Positions 48,674 to 56,852 of a stretch of DNA of 64,000 nt are shown in pieces. The notes beneath the pieces were generated by a model. That model did not search any database. It was not told where the DNA came from and worked only from the letters and a program-made list of their open reading frames with translations. The position numbers and the translations under genes were made by a program. The DNA comes from Agathobaculum sp. Marseille-P7918. Lineage in GTDB: Bacteria > Bacillota > Clostridia > Oscillospirales > Butyricicoccaceae. How positions within the stretch are numbered: position 1 is the stretch's first letter; the number at the start of each line of letters is the position of its first letter. The DNA is taken from contig NZ_UYYD01000010.1 of the NCBI RefSeq assembly GCF_900625105.1, forward strand, positions 1 to 64,000, written 5' to 3'.

Positions 48674-50650
48674 TTAATTCTCGCGGTTGTCCTCTTTGAT
48701 TTCGCCGCGGCGGAAAGCGGCCAGCAGCTCCTTGAGGTCGTCGATCGTCTGCTGCAGCGCGTGTCCGACATCGGTCTCGCAGATGCGGATGCGGTTTTCC
48801 GAGCGGTCGAACGCCATCGAGGTGGACAGGATGTCCTTGTTGTCGCGGATGGCGGTTTCCTTGCCGGGGAAGGGCTCGTGCGCGGTGATGTGGATGCCCC
48901 ACGAGTCGAATACCAGCGTATAGCCTGCGATGCCGGTCGTCGGCTGATAGGCGCGGCAGAAGCCGCCGTCGATCACGATCAGGCGGCCGCCCGCCTTGAT
49001 CGGGCTTTCGCCGTCCTTGGTCTTGACCGGCACATGGCCGTTGACAATGTGGCAGTGCTCGCCCTCCAGACCGAACTCGCGCAGGATGCGCACGCACACC
49101 TCATCCTCGTTGTAGAAGGAGTAATAGGGGTTTTTCGGCTCGGCCCAAGTGGATTTGTCCTCGATCAGGCGGCGCTCAAAGGTGGCAATGTGGTCGCGTC
49201 CGAACGAGGGCGAGTTGCGCCCGCACCAGAGGAACCACAGGAAATCCTTGCCGAACTGGCGCTCTTCCGTGCCCTCGCGCGCGTAGTATCCCTCGCGGGC
49301 CACGGTTTCGCACCAGTCCATGAGCGCCTTGCCGGACAGCTGTTGTCCGCCGAAGGAGAACTGCAGAAATTCGCCCTTGTCGTCCATCGGGATGCAGCCG
49401 TGGAACAGCAGATTGCCGTTGAAGCACTTGTACAGTCCGCCCTTGGAGTACAGGAAGCCGATATGTCGCTGCAGCTTTTCGCTGCGCAGAAAAGAATTTT
49501 TCAGCTGCGCCATCAAGGTGTGTTCCTCGGGTGTCAGACGATAGGGGTCCGCCGGGTCGATGGTCGGGAAGTCGCAGTCGCGCAGCGTATATTCGCCGGT
49601 CGGCAGCGTAACCGTCCCCTTTGCAAAGTCGATCTTGTCGAGCAGCAGGCGGTCATCCATGTGGAAGGAGGGGTTGCGCTGGATGGTTTGCCCCTCGAGC
49701 TTGAACTGGATGATGGCGATGGCTTTGTGCATACGCGCGGCACGCGCCGTGTCCACACCGGTCTGCTCGGCGGGCTCGAGCATTTTGGGCATAAAGCAGG
49801 AAACATCGCTGTTTCGGTAGGTCTCGTCTGCAAACAACGCCAGCGGGCGCAGGCTGATGCCGTAGCCGGTTTCGATCACGTCCAGATTGTTGTAGGTGAT
49901 CGAGTTGCTCAGCACGGTCGCAATGCAGGTGCGGCTGCCGGTGGCAGCGCCCATCCATAACACATCGTGGTTGCCCCACTGGATATCGACCGAGTGATGG
50001 TCCATCAGCATGTCCATGATGATATCCGCGCGCGGGCCGCGGTCAAAAATGTCGCCGACGATATGCAGGTGATCGACGACCAAGCGTTTGATCAGATTGC
50101 ACATGGAAATGATGAACTCTTCAGCGCGGTCGGTTTCGATGATCGAGGAGATGACGGTGTCAAAGTATTCGCGCTTGTTGTAGATATCGTTATTCTTGTT
50201 GAGCAGCTCGTTGATGATGTCACCGTTCCAGCGCGGCAGGGCGCGGCGCACCTTGGCGCGCGTGTACTTGGACGCGCACAGACGGCAGATTTCAAGCAGG
50301 CGGCTGAGCGTGATACGGTACCACTCGGCGCGGTCGGGCGAGGCCGCGACCAGCTCTTCCAGCTTTTCTTCCGGGTAATAGATGAGGGTGGCGAGGCGGG
50401 CGCGCTCATCGGCGGGCAAGCTGTCGCGCAGCACGATGTCCACTTTCTCGCGCACGGCGCCCGAGGCGTTGTTCAGGATATGTACGAAAGCGTCCGCTTC
50501 GCCGTGCAGGTCGCTCATAAAGTGTTCGGTACCTTTGGGCAGGCTGAGGATGGCCTGCAAATGGATGATTTCGCTGCTTGCCGCGCGCACATTCGGGTAT
50601 TGCAGTGCGAGCAGACGCAAATATTTTTGTCGGTCGGTGATGTTGTCCAT
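48674..50650 (-). CDS. fbp: Fructose-1,6-bisphosphatase, class III
   Basis: 658 residues, typical of the Firmicutes class III enzyme. The start is MDNITDRQKYLRLLALQYPN. The calcineurin-like metallophosphatase motifs are FMSDLHGEADAF, VGDIFDRGPRAD, WGNHDVLWMGAA and, near the end, GHVPVK and VIDGGFCRAYQPTTGIAGYT (quoted to 20). It makes fructose 6-phosphate for gluconeogenesis. The ATG at 50650 has AGGAG upstream; the extra upstream frame crosses the promoter and is not used. Monocistronic. Confidence 0.95.
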   Translation of the reverse strand: MDNITDRQKYLRLLALQYPNVRAASSEIIHLQAILSLPKGTEHFMSDLHGEADAFVHILNNASGAVREKVDIVLRDSLPADERARLATLIYYPEEKLEELVAASPDRAEWYRITLSRLLEICRLCASKYTRAKVRRALPRWNGDIINELLNKNNDIYNKREYFDTVISSIIETDRAEEFIISMCNLIKRLVVDHLHIVGDIFDRGPRADIIMDMLMDHHSVDIQWGNHDVLWMGAATGSRTCIATVLSNSITYNNLDVIETGYGISLRPLALFADETYRNSDVSCFMPKMLEPAEQTGVDTARAARMHKAIAIIQFKLEGQTIQRNPSFHMDDRLLLDKIDFAKGTVTLPTGEYTLRDCDFPTIDPADPYRLTPEEHTLMAQLKNSFLRSEKLQRHIGFLYSKGGLYKCFNGNLLFHGCIPMDDKGEFLQFSFGGQQLSGKALMDWCETVAREGYYAREGTEERQFGKDFLWFLWCGRNSPSFGRDHIATFERRLIEDKSTWAEPKNPYYSFYNEDEVCVRILREFGLEGEHCHIVNGHVPVKTKDGESPIKAGGRLIVIDGGFCRAYQPTTGIAGYTLVFDSWGIHITAHEPFPGKETAIRDNKDILSTSMAFDRSENRIRICETDVGHALQQTIDDLKELLAAFRRGEIKEDNREN

Positions 50651-50680
50651 GGGGAAGCTCCTCTCTGATACCTTTTCTTT

Positions 50681-50709
50681 AGTATGCCATAAAACCAAGG
50701 GAAACACAA
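50681..50709 (-). promoter_or_regulatory. Promoter of fbp
   Basis: TTGTGT (50709-50704) and CATACT (50686-50681) on the minus strand, spacer 17, 31 bases before the start. Confidence 0.6.
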
Positions 50710-50734
50710 AGGGATTTGTGTAAAAACAAAGAAA

Positions 50735-50764
50735 ACCGCTGTCCCATTGGGATGAGACAGCGGT
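50735..50764 (-). terminator. Terminator after the TtcA-like gene
   Basis: ACCGCTGTC and GACAGCGGT form a stem; on the minus strand TTTTCTTTGTTTTT follows. Confidence 0.8.
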
Positions 50765-50771
50765 AGGCGGA

Positions 50772-51515
50772 TTATTTGGGACGCTTTTTGGGCGTGCGGG
50801 TGCGGTCGGGTGCCCAGCCCGGAAGCGGGTAGCGTTGGATCGCGCCGAAGATGCGCTCGCGCAGGCCGGGCATGGTCTGTTCAAGGTTTTTCAGCAGGTC
50901 CTTGATCTCCTGCCGCTTGGTGTTGCCATCGGCGGGGCAGGGATTATGGACGATCGGCAGAGCGTGCCGCTGCGCGAACGAGCGGACATAGTACTCGGGG
51001 GTATACAGCAGCGGGCGGATGAGTGTGATGCCCGTACGGTCGAGAAAGGTCACCGGCTGGAAGCACGAGATGCGTCCCTCGTAGAACAGGGACAGCATAT
51101 AGGTTTCCACCACGTCGTCAAAGTGGTGGCCGAGCGCGACCTTCTTGCAGCCTGCGGCGAGCGCGGCCTCGTGCAGCGCGCCGCGGCGCATCTTGGCGCA
51201 CAGCGCACAGGGGTTTTCCTCCTTGCGGATGTCGAAGATGATCGGTCCGATCTGGGTCGGGATGCGGATATACTCGACGCCCAGCTCGTCGCACAGCGTC
51301 TGCACGGGGGAGAAGTCCATCTCGTCGTAGCCCATTTCGAGCGTGATGGCAATCACTTCGAATTTCTTGGGATAGAAGGCGCGCAGCTTGGCCAGCGCAA
51401 CGAGCAGCGCAAGCGAATCCTTGCCGCCCGACACACCGACCGCGATGCGGTCGCCGTCTTCAATCATATGGTAATGGTCCACCGCGCGGCGGACGTAAGA
51501 GAGCATTTTCTGCAT
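50772..51515 (-). CDS. TtcA-like tRNA thiolation protein (PP-loop ATPase)
   Basis: 247 residues. The PP-loop AVGVSGGKDSLALLVAL binds ATP; CALCAKMRRGAL carries the CxxC and NPCPADGNTKRQEI the third Cys, together the Fe-S ligands of TtcA/TtuA-type enzymes. LGHHFDDVVETYMLSLF is also family-typical. It probably adds sulfur to tRNA (2-thiocytidine 32 in TtcA); the exact base is not determined. The tail is rich in Arg, Lys and Pro. Confidence 0.87.
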   Translation of the reverse strand: MQKMLSYVRRAVDHYHMIEDGDRIAVGVSGGKDSLALLVALAKLRAFYPKKFEVIAITLEMGYDEMDFSPVQTLCDELGVEYIRIPTQIGPIIFDIRKEENPCALCAKMRRGALHEAALAAGCKKVALGHHFDDVVETYMLSLFYEGRISCFQPVTFLDRTGITLIRPLLYTPEYYVRSFAQRHALPIVHNPCPADGNTKRQEIKDLLKNLEQTMPGLRERIFGAIQRYPLPGWAPDRTRTPKKRPK

Positions 51516-51692
51516 GATTTGGTCTCCGTTTTCTCGTGAAACTTAAGTCGAATACCATTATTTATAGCAGAAAACCGCTTGTGACGCAAATCAAAAATTT
51601 GAATTGCAAAGTGAGAAAACAAGAGAATACAAGAGAACAAGCGAGAATAAGAGAGATCTTAATGGATTTGAGATAAATTTCAAAAAATCCGC

Positions 51693-51721
51693 TTGACTTG
51701 CGAAAACAGATGTGTTTTAAT
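51693..51721 (+). promoter_or_regulatory. Promoter of rplM-rpsI
   Basis: TTGACT (51693-51698) and TTTAAT (51716-51721), spacer 17. The AT-rich leader from 51722 to 51793 contains CTCGCTTAGAGCGG, a small stem that may belong to a ribosomal-protein leader. Confidence 0.7.
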
Positions 51722-51793
51722 AGATATGCTCGCTTAGAGCGGTTAAAAATGTTGTCAAAATAATTTTTGATAGAATAAACGGAGGAAGAAAAC

Positions 51794-52222
51794 ATGTCTA
51801 CTTTTATGGCTAAGGCAGAGACTGTCGAGCGTAAGTGGTATGTGCTGGACGCCGCGGGCAAGCCGCTTGGCCGCACCGCCGCTACCGCCGCCATGCTGCT
51901 GCGCGGCAAGCACAAGGCCGAGTTCACCCCCCACGTTGACTGCGGCGATTTTGTCATCGTCATCAACGCGGACAAGGCGATCCTGACCGGCAAGAAGCTC
52001 ACCCAGAAGTACTACCGTCATCACACCGGCTGGGTCGGCGGTCTGAAGGAAGTACAGTACAAGACCCTGATGCACGAGAAGCCGGAGTTTGCAATGCAGC
52101 TGGCTGTCAAGGGCATGCTGCCGAAGAACTCGATCGGCCGTCAGTCCGCGACCCGTCTCAAGGTTTACGCTGGCGAGAACCACAACCATCAGGCGCAGAA
52201 GCCCGAAGTTTGGGATAAGTAA
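51794..52222 (+). CDS. rplM: 50S ribosomal protein L13
   Basis: 142 residues, standard length. [20 protein letters not shown] (start), [35 protein letters not shown] (quoted in part), [14 protein letters not shown] and [20 protein letters not shown] match L13. It is an early-assembly protein of the large subunit. GGAGG precedes the ATG. It is co-transcribed with rpsI, the usual pair. Confidence 0.97.
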   Translation: MSTFMAKAETVERKWYVLDAAGKPLGRTAATAAMLLRGKHKAEFTPHVDCGDFVIVINADKAILTGKKLTQKYYRHHTGWVGGLKEVQYKTLMHEKPEFAMQLAVKGMLPKNSIGRQSATRLKVYAGENHNHQAQKPEVWDK

Positions 52223-52237
52223 GGGAGGAACTAACTG

Positions 52238-52645
52238 ATGTATACACCTAAGAAGGCTTATTTCTATGGCACCGGCAGAAGAAAGTCCTCCGTTGCCCGC
52301 GTTCGTCTGTTCCCGGGCGGCACCGGTGAGATCAAGATCAACAACCGTACCATCGACAACTACTTCGGTCTGGAGACCCTGAAGATGGTTTGCCGTCAGC
52401 CGTTCGAAGTGACCGGCACTGCCGGCAAGTTCGACGTAGAGTGCACCGTAACCGGCGGCGGCTTTACCGGCCAGGCTGGTGCGATCCGTCACGGCATCGC
52501 CCGTGCACTGCTGCAGGCGGATTCCGATCAGTACCGCGCAGCCCTCAAGGCGGCCGGCTACCTGACCCGCGATCCGCGCATGAAGGAACGCAAGAAGTAC
52601 GGCCTCAAGGCAGCACGTCGTGCTCCTCAGTTCAGCAAGAGATAA
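52238..52645 (+). CDS. rpsI: 30S ribosomal protein S9
   Basis: 135 residues. [39 protein letters not shown] (quoted to 20), [15 protein letters not shown] and the tail [19 protein letters not shown] ending QFSKR are typical S9. The C-terminal tail reaches the P-site tRNA. It lies 15 bases after rplM. The integrative element begins shortly after its terminator, so the gene is intact. Confidence 0.97.
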   Translation: MYTPKKAYFYGTGRRKSSVARVRLFPGGTGEIKINNRTIDNYFGLETLKMVCRQPFEVTGTAGKFDVECTVTGGGFTGQAGAIRHGIARALLQADSDQYRAALKAAGYLTRDPRMKERKKYGLKAARRAPQFSKR

Positions 52646-52675
52646 TCAGCTGTTCAAACTGTATCAAAATGCTTC

Positions 52676-52711
52676 AAAAAGCCCGGAAAATCAAGGTTTT
52701 CCGGGCTTTTC
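52676..52711 (+). terminator. Terminator after rpsI
   Basis: AAAAAGCCCGGAAAA and TTTTCCGGGCTTTT pair around TCAAGG. Confidence 0.9.
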
Positions 52712-52733
52712 CTATGCCCTGAATGGCTGATGT

Positions 52734-52755
52734 AGTTTGATAAAGTTTGATGTAA
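52734..52755 (+). repeat. TTTGA repeats, left array
   Basis: AGTTTGATA and AGTTTGATGTAA place two TTTGA cores at 52736 and 52746, ten bases apart. They match the three-copy array at 52920-52950. Confidence 0.5.
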
Positions 52756-52780
52756 CGAGACCCATCTTAACACAATTTTT

Positions 52781-52857
52781 AGTGGTTACCAAGTGGATAA
52801 CCGGCAAAAAACAGGCTAAAAAGAGGGCCAAGTGGTTACTAAATAGGATAACCGAAG
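52781..52857. repeat. Two imperfect GGTTA...TAACC dyads
   Basis: AGTGGTTACCAAGTGGATAA (52781-52800, continuing CCGG) and AGTGGTTACTAAATAGGATA (52831-52850, continuing ACCG) are direct repeats 50 bases apart. Each contains a GGTTA/TAACC dyad. They look like operators for a DNA-binding protein at the element end. Confidence 0.55.
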
Positions 52858-52919
52858 GCCGTTTTTTGCCCTTTGGAGAGGTGACTTTTTCTTCTCCTTC
52901 ATCGACCATTTTCATCTGA

Positions 52920-52950
52920 TTAGTTTGAGATAATTTGACCTAATTTGAAT
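52920..52950 (+). repeat. TTTGA repeats, right array (10-bp period)
   Basis: TTTGA occurs at 52924, 52934 and 52944, exactly ten bases apart, each preceded by TA or AA (TAGTTTGAGATAATTTGACC and on). Helically phased short repeats near an ICE end fit integrase arm-type sites. Confidence 0.55.
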
Positions 52951-52973
52951 ACAACAGAATAAATCTAATCGCC

Positions 52974-53007
52974 AAGCGCTCAGTATTTTTCTACTGGGCG
53001 CTTTTTG
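52974..53007 (+). terminator. Terminator upstream of parA (first of two)
   Basis: AAGCGCTCAGTA and TACTGGGCGCTTTTT form a stem with one mismatch. It would insulate the element from host transcription. Confidence 0.7.
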
Positions 53008-53040
53008 CGTTTCCGGGGAATTTCATTCCGGGATAAGAAA

Positions 53041-53077
53041 AGGCCGTCACTTTCAATTTTTGAAGTGGCGGCTTTTT
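53041..53077 (+). terminator. Terminator upstream of parA (second of two)
   Basis: GCCGTCACTT and AAGTGGCGGC pair around a short loop, followed by TTTTT, 46 bases before the parA start. Confidence 0.7.
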
Positions 53078-53122
53078 CTATTTCCAGAAGCCATAGAACA
53101 ATTCAGAAATGAGGTGAAGTCA

Positions 53123-53944
53123 TTGAACACGCAAATCATCGCCATCGCCAACCAGAAAGGCGGCGTTGGCAAGACAACCACCTGCGCGAACTTGGGGATC
53201 GGGCTGGCGCAGGCCGGGAAGAAAGTGCTGCTGATTGACGGGGACCCGCAAGGCAGCCTGACCATCAGCCTTGGAAATCCCCAGCCGGACAAACTGCCCT
53301 TTACCCTGTCCGACGCTATGGGCCGTATTCTGATGGATGAGCCAATCAAGCCCGGTGAGGGTATCCTGCACCACCCGGAAGGCGTTGACCTGATGCCTGC
53401 TGACATTCAGCTCTCCGGCATGGAGGTCTCCCTGGTGAACGCCATGAGCCGTGAAACCATCTTGCGGCAATACCTGGACACACTCAAGGGACAGTATTCC
53501 CATATCCTGATTGACTGCCAGCCTTCCCTGGGTATGCTCACGGTCAACGCACTGGCAGCCGCCAACAGGATCATAATCCCCGTCCAGGCGGAGTATCTAC
53601 CCGCCAAGGGCCTGGAACAGCTGCTCCAGACGGTCAATAAGGTGAAGCGGCAAATCAATCCCAAGCTCCAGATCGACGGCATACTGCTGACGATGGTGGA
53701 CAACCGCACCAACTTTGCCAAGGAGATCGCCGCCCTGCTGCGGGAGACCTACGGCAGCAAAATCAAGGTGTTCGGCACCGAGATTCCCCATTCCGTCCGG
53801 GCAAAGGAAATCAGCGCCGAGGGCAAGAGCATTTTTGCCCACGACCCCAATGGCAAGGTGGCCGAGGGGTACAAAAATCTGACCCAGGAGGTGATAAAAC
53901 TTGAAAAGCAGCGCGAAAAAAGTAGAGCTGGCCTCGGTAGATGA
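53123..53944 (+). CDS. ParA family ATPase of the ICE
   Basis: 273 residues from a TTG with GAGGTG upstream. The deviant Walker A is NQKGGVGKTTT, the Walker B segment is ILIDCQPSLGML, and PVQAEYLPAKGLEQLL is typical of Soj/ParA. It binds DNA non-specifically with ATP and, with ParB, partitions the circular element or aids its maintenance. Its 3' end overlaps parB by 44 bases. It is the first ICE gene. Confidence 0.92.
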   Translation: MNTQIIAIANQKGGVGKTTTCANLGIGLAQAGKKVLLIDGDPQGSLTISLGNPQPDKLPFTLSDAMGRILMDEPIKPGEGILHHPEGVDLMPADIQLSGMEVSLVNAMSRETILRQYLDTLKGQYSHILIDCQPSLGMLTVNALAAANRIIIPVQAEYLPAKGLEQLLQTVNKVKRQINPKLQIDGILLTMVDNRTNFAKEIAALLRETYGSKIKVFGTEIPHSVRAKEISAEGKSIFAHDPNGKVAEGYKNLTQEVIKLEKQREKSRAGLGR

Positions 53945-54836
53945 TTTATTCTCCACCGAGGAAGGCCGTCAGGATGCCAAGCTGGAGAAGATTCAGGAAA
54001 TCTCCCTTTCTGAGCTGCATCCTTTCAAGAACCACCCATTCAAAGTCAAGGATGACGAGGCCATGATGGAGACCGCCGACAGTGTGCGGCAGTACGGTGT
54101 TCTGGTTCCGGCGATTGCCCGCCCGGACCCGGAGGGCGGCTATGAGCTGATAGCCGGTCACAGGCGGCACCGAGCCAGTGAGCTGGCTGAGAAAGAAACC
54201 ATGCCGGTCATTGTCCGAGACCTGGACGATGATGCCGCCACCATCATCATGGTGGACAGCAACTTGCAGCGGGAAAGCCTGCTCCCCAGCGAGAGGGCTT
54301 TTGCCTACAAGATGAAGCTGGAGGCCATGAAGCGACAGGCCGGGAGACCCACCAAAGAAAATAGTTCCCAACTTGGGAACGATTTCGGAAAGAAGTCCAG
54401 CGAGCTTTTAGCTGAACAGGTTGGCCAGAGTAAAAATCAGATTTTCCGCTATATCCGCCTGACGGAGCTGATTCCCGAACTGCTGGATATGGTGGATGAA
54501 AAGAAAATCGCCCTCAACCCGGCTTATGAGCTGTCTTTCCTCAAAAAAGAGGAACAGCGGGATTTGCTGGACGCGATGGAAAGTGAACAGGCTACCCCCT
54601 CTCTCTCCCAGGCCCAGCGGCTCAAGAAATACAGCCAGGAGGGACATCTGACCCTCGATATGATGCGCGTCATCATGGGCGAGGAAAAGAAAAGCGATCT
54701 GGACCGGGTAACTTTCACTTCTGACACCCTGCGAAAGTATTTTCCCAAGAGCTACACGCCCCAGCGGATGCAGGAAACCATTATCAAACTGCTGGAGGCG
54801 TGGCAGAAGAAGCGCCAGAGAGACCAGGAACGATGA
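53901..54836 (+). CDS. ParB/RepB/Spo0J family partition protein of the ICE
   Basis: 311 residues from a TTG with AGGAGG upstream. The ParB/sulfiredoxin-like NTPase domain shows LHPFKNHPFKV, VRQYGVLVPAIARP, YELIAGHRRHRASEL (GHRRxxA box) and IMVDSNLQRE. A helix-turn-helix follows (SELLAEQVGQSKNQIFRYIRL), with a basic C-terminus. It would bind parS sites. It overlaps parA. Confidence 0.92.
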   Translation: MKSSAKKVELASVDDLFSTEEGRQDAKLEKIQEISLSELHPFKNHPFKVKDDEAMMETADSVRQYGVLVPAIARPDPEGGYELIAGHRRHRASELAEKETMPVIVRDLDDDAATIIMVDSNLQRESLLPSERAFAYKMKLEAMKRQAGRPTKENSSQLGNDFGKKSSELLAEQVGQSKNQIFRYIRLTELIPELLDMVDEKKIALNPAYELSFLKKEEQRDLLDAMESEQATPSLSQAQRLKKYSQEGHLTLDMMRVIMGEEKKSDLDRVTFTSDTLRKYFPKSYTPQRMQETIIKLLEAWQKKRQRDQER

Positions 54837-54848
54837 AAGGAGCCGCCT

Positions 54849-55124
54849 ATGAGGGATATTTCAGCCCGTGAGCTGAAAGGACACAATATTTTGGCCGTAG
54901 AGCGTTTTCAAGATAACACCCGCTGGATGATCGAGTTTTCCGTTCAGCGCCCTTGTTCCTACGGCAACCCCGGCGATGAAATGCGGCTGTTTCTCACGGA
55001 GGACGGGTATCAGGCCGCCCTTCACAGCCAGAAGCGCCGGGAAATCAAAATCAAGCGGTATGCCCGTGTGATCGAGGGCCATGTTCTCGACTTCAAACCG
55101 GACAAGCGCCGCCGCCACCCGTAA
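54849..55124 (+). CDS. DUF5720 family protein
   Basis: 91 residues: MRDISARELKGHNILAVERF, DNTRWMIEFSV, GDEMRLFLTEDGYQAALHSQ and a basic tail. It fits the DUF5720 family found right after parB in Tn1549-type elements. The function is unknown. GAAAGGAG lies before its ATG. Confidence 0.8.
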   Translation: MRDISARELKGHNILAVERFQDNTRWMIEFSVQRPCSYGNPGDEMRLFLTEDGYQAALHSQKRREIKIKRYARVIEGHVLDFKPDKRRRHP

Positions 55125-55157
55125 ACTCATCATCACTACGAAAGGAAAGGAATGAAT

Positions 55158-55343
55158 ATGTGTACTGTCCAGAGCATCAAAGATGCCATCCGGGAAAGTT
55201 GTCAGTCCCAGTATGATATGGAATCCACCGACATTGACCGGGTTTTGCAGACCCTCCCGTTTTCGGAGCATGAACCGATGTTCAGTCATCCGCCGAAGTA
55301 CAAGCGTCCCTACCGGCCCTGGCAGAACAACAAAAACAGCTGA
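55158..55343 (+). CDS. Small ICE protein of unknown function
   Basis: 61 residues from the ATG at 55158, seven bases after AAAGG; the ATG at 55152 is too close to it. The N-terminal helix is acidic and Ser/Gln-rich and the C-terminus is basic and Pro/Tyr-rich (PPKYKRPYRPWQ). No family is recognised. It precedes a terminator. Confidence 0.6.
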   Translation: MCTVQSIKDAIRESCQSQYDMESTDIDRVLQTLPFSEHEPMFSHPPKYKRPYRPWQNNKNS

Positions 55344-55381
55344 AAGCCACAGTCTTTTTCACGAAAGATTGTGGCTTTTTT
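55344..55381 (+). terminator. Terminator after the small ICE gene
   Basis: AAGCCACA.TCTTT and AAAGA.TGTGGCTT form a stem, followed by TTTT. Confidence 0.8.
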
Positions 55382-55412
55382 CATGCCCTGAAATTAGAAA
55401 GGAGTGAAGTCA

Positions 55413-56291
55413 ATGGCCGTTTTTCGCATTGAACGGACCAGAGATTATACTGTGATGAGCAATCATCACCTGCGAAACCATGAACTGTCCCTCAAGGCCA
55501 AGGGACTGCTTTCCATGATGCTATCCCTGCCGGATGACTGGAACTATACCACCCGTGGCCTTGCGAAAATCTGCAAGGAGGGCGTTGACGCCATCGGTAA
55601 TGCGCTGCGGGAGTTGGAAACCGCCGGTTACATCGTGCGGAACCAGCTGCGGGACCGACAAGGCCGGATCAGCGACACGGAGTATGTCATCTACGAGCAG
55701 CCACAGCCGAAGAACCCGGATACGCCCCAGCCGGATACGGCTTCACCAGATACGGAAAACCCGTATCTGGATAAACCGGATACGGAAAAGCCCGCAGAAT
55801 TAAATATAGAGAAACCAAATACCCAAAAACAAAATACTCATGGAGCAAGTACCGATTCCATTCCCTTCCGGGAAACAGCGGCAGCACAGCTGCCGGAACG
55901 GAAAGGAAGGGATGCGATGTCTGTCTCAGAGATAGAAAATTATCGGGAATTGATTCTGGAGAACATCGAGTATGATTATCTGTGCAGAGAGTTTTCGACC
56001 TATCGGGAGGACCTGGACGAGATTGTGGAGCTGATGGTGGAGACCGTTTGCGCCAAGCGTAAGACCACTCGGATCGCTGGCAGCGACTTTCCCCATGAAG
56101 TCGTGCGCTCCCGGTTCTTGAAGCTGGATAGCGAGCATATCCGATTTGTCATGGACGGTATGCAGAAAAACACCACAGAGGTCCGCAATATGAAACAGTA
56201 TTTGCTTGCAGTGCTGTTCAATGCGCCCACCACCATCAGTAATCACTACACCGTACAAGTCAATCACGATATGAACGCAGGCGGCTGGTAA
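55413..56291 (+). CDS. Replication initiator-like protein (RepA_N/DUF6017 type)
   Basis: 292 residues from the ATG at 55413 (AAAGGAG upstream). The N-terminal winged helix reads VMSNHHLRNHELSLKAKGLL, MLSLPDDWNYTTRGLAKI and ALRELETAGYIVR, as in replication initiators of ICEs and plasmids. A Pro/Thr/Asp-rich linker with repeated NPDTPQPDT-like units follows (residues about 100-150). The C-terminal domain (FSTYREDLDEIVELM, ending with MKQYLLAVLFNAP) is DUF6017-like. It probably starts replication of the circular form. Confidence 0.82.
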   Translation: MAVFRIERTRDYTVMSNHHLRNHELSLKAKGLLSMMLSLPDDWNYTTRGLAKICKEGVDAIGNALRELETAGYIVRNQLRDRQGRISDTEYVIYEQPQPKNPDTPQPDTASPDTENPYLDKPDTEKPAELNIEKPNTQKQNTHGASTDSIPFRETAAAQLPERKGRDAMSVSEIENYRELILENIEYDYLCREFSTYREDLDEIVELMVETVCAKRKTTRIAGSDFPHEVVRSRFLKLDSEHIRFVMDGMQKNTTEVRNMKQYLLAVLFNAPTTISNHYTVQVNHDMNAGGW

Positions 56292-56303
56292 ACAGCCGCT
56301 TTT
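56281..56303 (+). terminator. Terminator at the end of the RepA-like gene
   Basis: GCGGCTG and CAGCCGC pair around GTAAA, followed by TTTTCTGTT; the stem includes the stop codon. Confidence 0.7.
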
Positions 56304-56339
56304 CTGTTGCCCGGAAATACCGGGAGAAAGGATTTTGCC

Positions 56340-56702
56340 ATGAAACGACCTCTTGCCTACATTACGGCTCCCTGGAGCAACAACCAGTATGAGAACGCCG
56401 AGAACGCTGCTACCTACTGCCGCCAGGTGTACGATGCCGGTTATTCGCCCATCTGCCCGGTTCTGTTCCTGTCCACCTTTCTCAAGGACGAAATCCCCCA
56501 GGAACACAAGGACGGGCTGGATATGGCGCGAGACTATCTGCGTCGCTCTCATGTGCTGGTGGTCTGCGGCCACGGCATCGACGAGACCGTGAAGAATGAC
56601 ATTGCCACCGCTGAGCGCCTGCGAATCACCGCCACCACCCTGGACGGTATCCTGACCGTGAAGGGCCAGGGACGCGGGAAAGGAGGTGCGCGCCATGGCT
56701 GA
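56340..56702 (+). CDS. DUF4406/DUF7768-like protein
   Basis: 120 residues. The start RPLAYITAPWSNNQYENAEN (quoted to 20), GYSPICPVLFLSTFL, HKDGLDMARDYLRRSHVLVV and the following CGHGIDETV fit the nucleoside 2-deoxyribosyltransferase-like fold often encoded in these ICEs. The substrate is unknown. GAAAGG precedes the ATG at 56340. Confidence 0.78.
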   Translation: MKRPLAYITAPWSNNQYENAENAATYCRQVYDAGYSPICPVLFLSTFLKDEIPQEHKDGLDMARDYLRRSHVLVVCGHGIDETVKNDIATAERLRITATTLDGILTVKGQGRGKGGARHG

Positions 56703-56751
56703 GTGAAAGGCCGTGGGCCAGCTGTATAACCATCCTAACCAGCTTTGCTGA
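56695..56751 (+). pseudogene. Possible small ICE gene with an early stop
   Basis: AAAGGAGG at 56680-56687 precedes an ATG at 56695, but the frame reads Met-Ala-Glu-stop. Past the TGA it continues KAVGQLYNHPNQLC and stops. A single base change could have created the TGA. Coding is uncertain. Confidence 0.25.
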
Positions 56752-56766
56752 AAGGAGGCATAGACA

Positions 56767-56805
56767 ATGAAATACCTGTTGAGGCGGTTGGTGGTTCCGC
56801 CTTAG
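56767..56805 (+). CDS. Possible 12-residue peptide
   Basis: GAAAGGAGG precedes an ATG that encodes MKYLLRRLVVPP and stops. The DNA also forms a stem (GGCGG/CCGCC). It could be a leader peptide for pcfB or the remnant of a longer gene. Confidence 0.25.
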   Translation: MKYLLRRLVVPP

Positions 56806-56852
56806 TTTCAGATACCACCCCTGCAAAAACCGCAGAAAGGAGGCGATGACCT

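Noticed and set aside
51722-51793. Ribosomal protein L13 autoregulatory leader
   Set aside because: Only one short stem is visible and I could not match the known leader, so it is mentioned with the promoter only.
52646-52733. Insertion of the ICE into the 3' end of rpsI itself
   Set aside because: rpsI has a normal C-terminus and its own terminator before the element-like sequence starts, so the gene is not altered.
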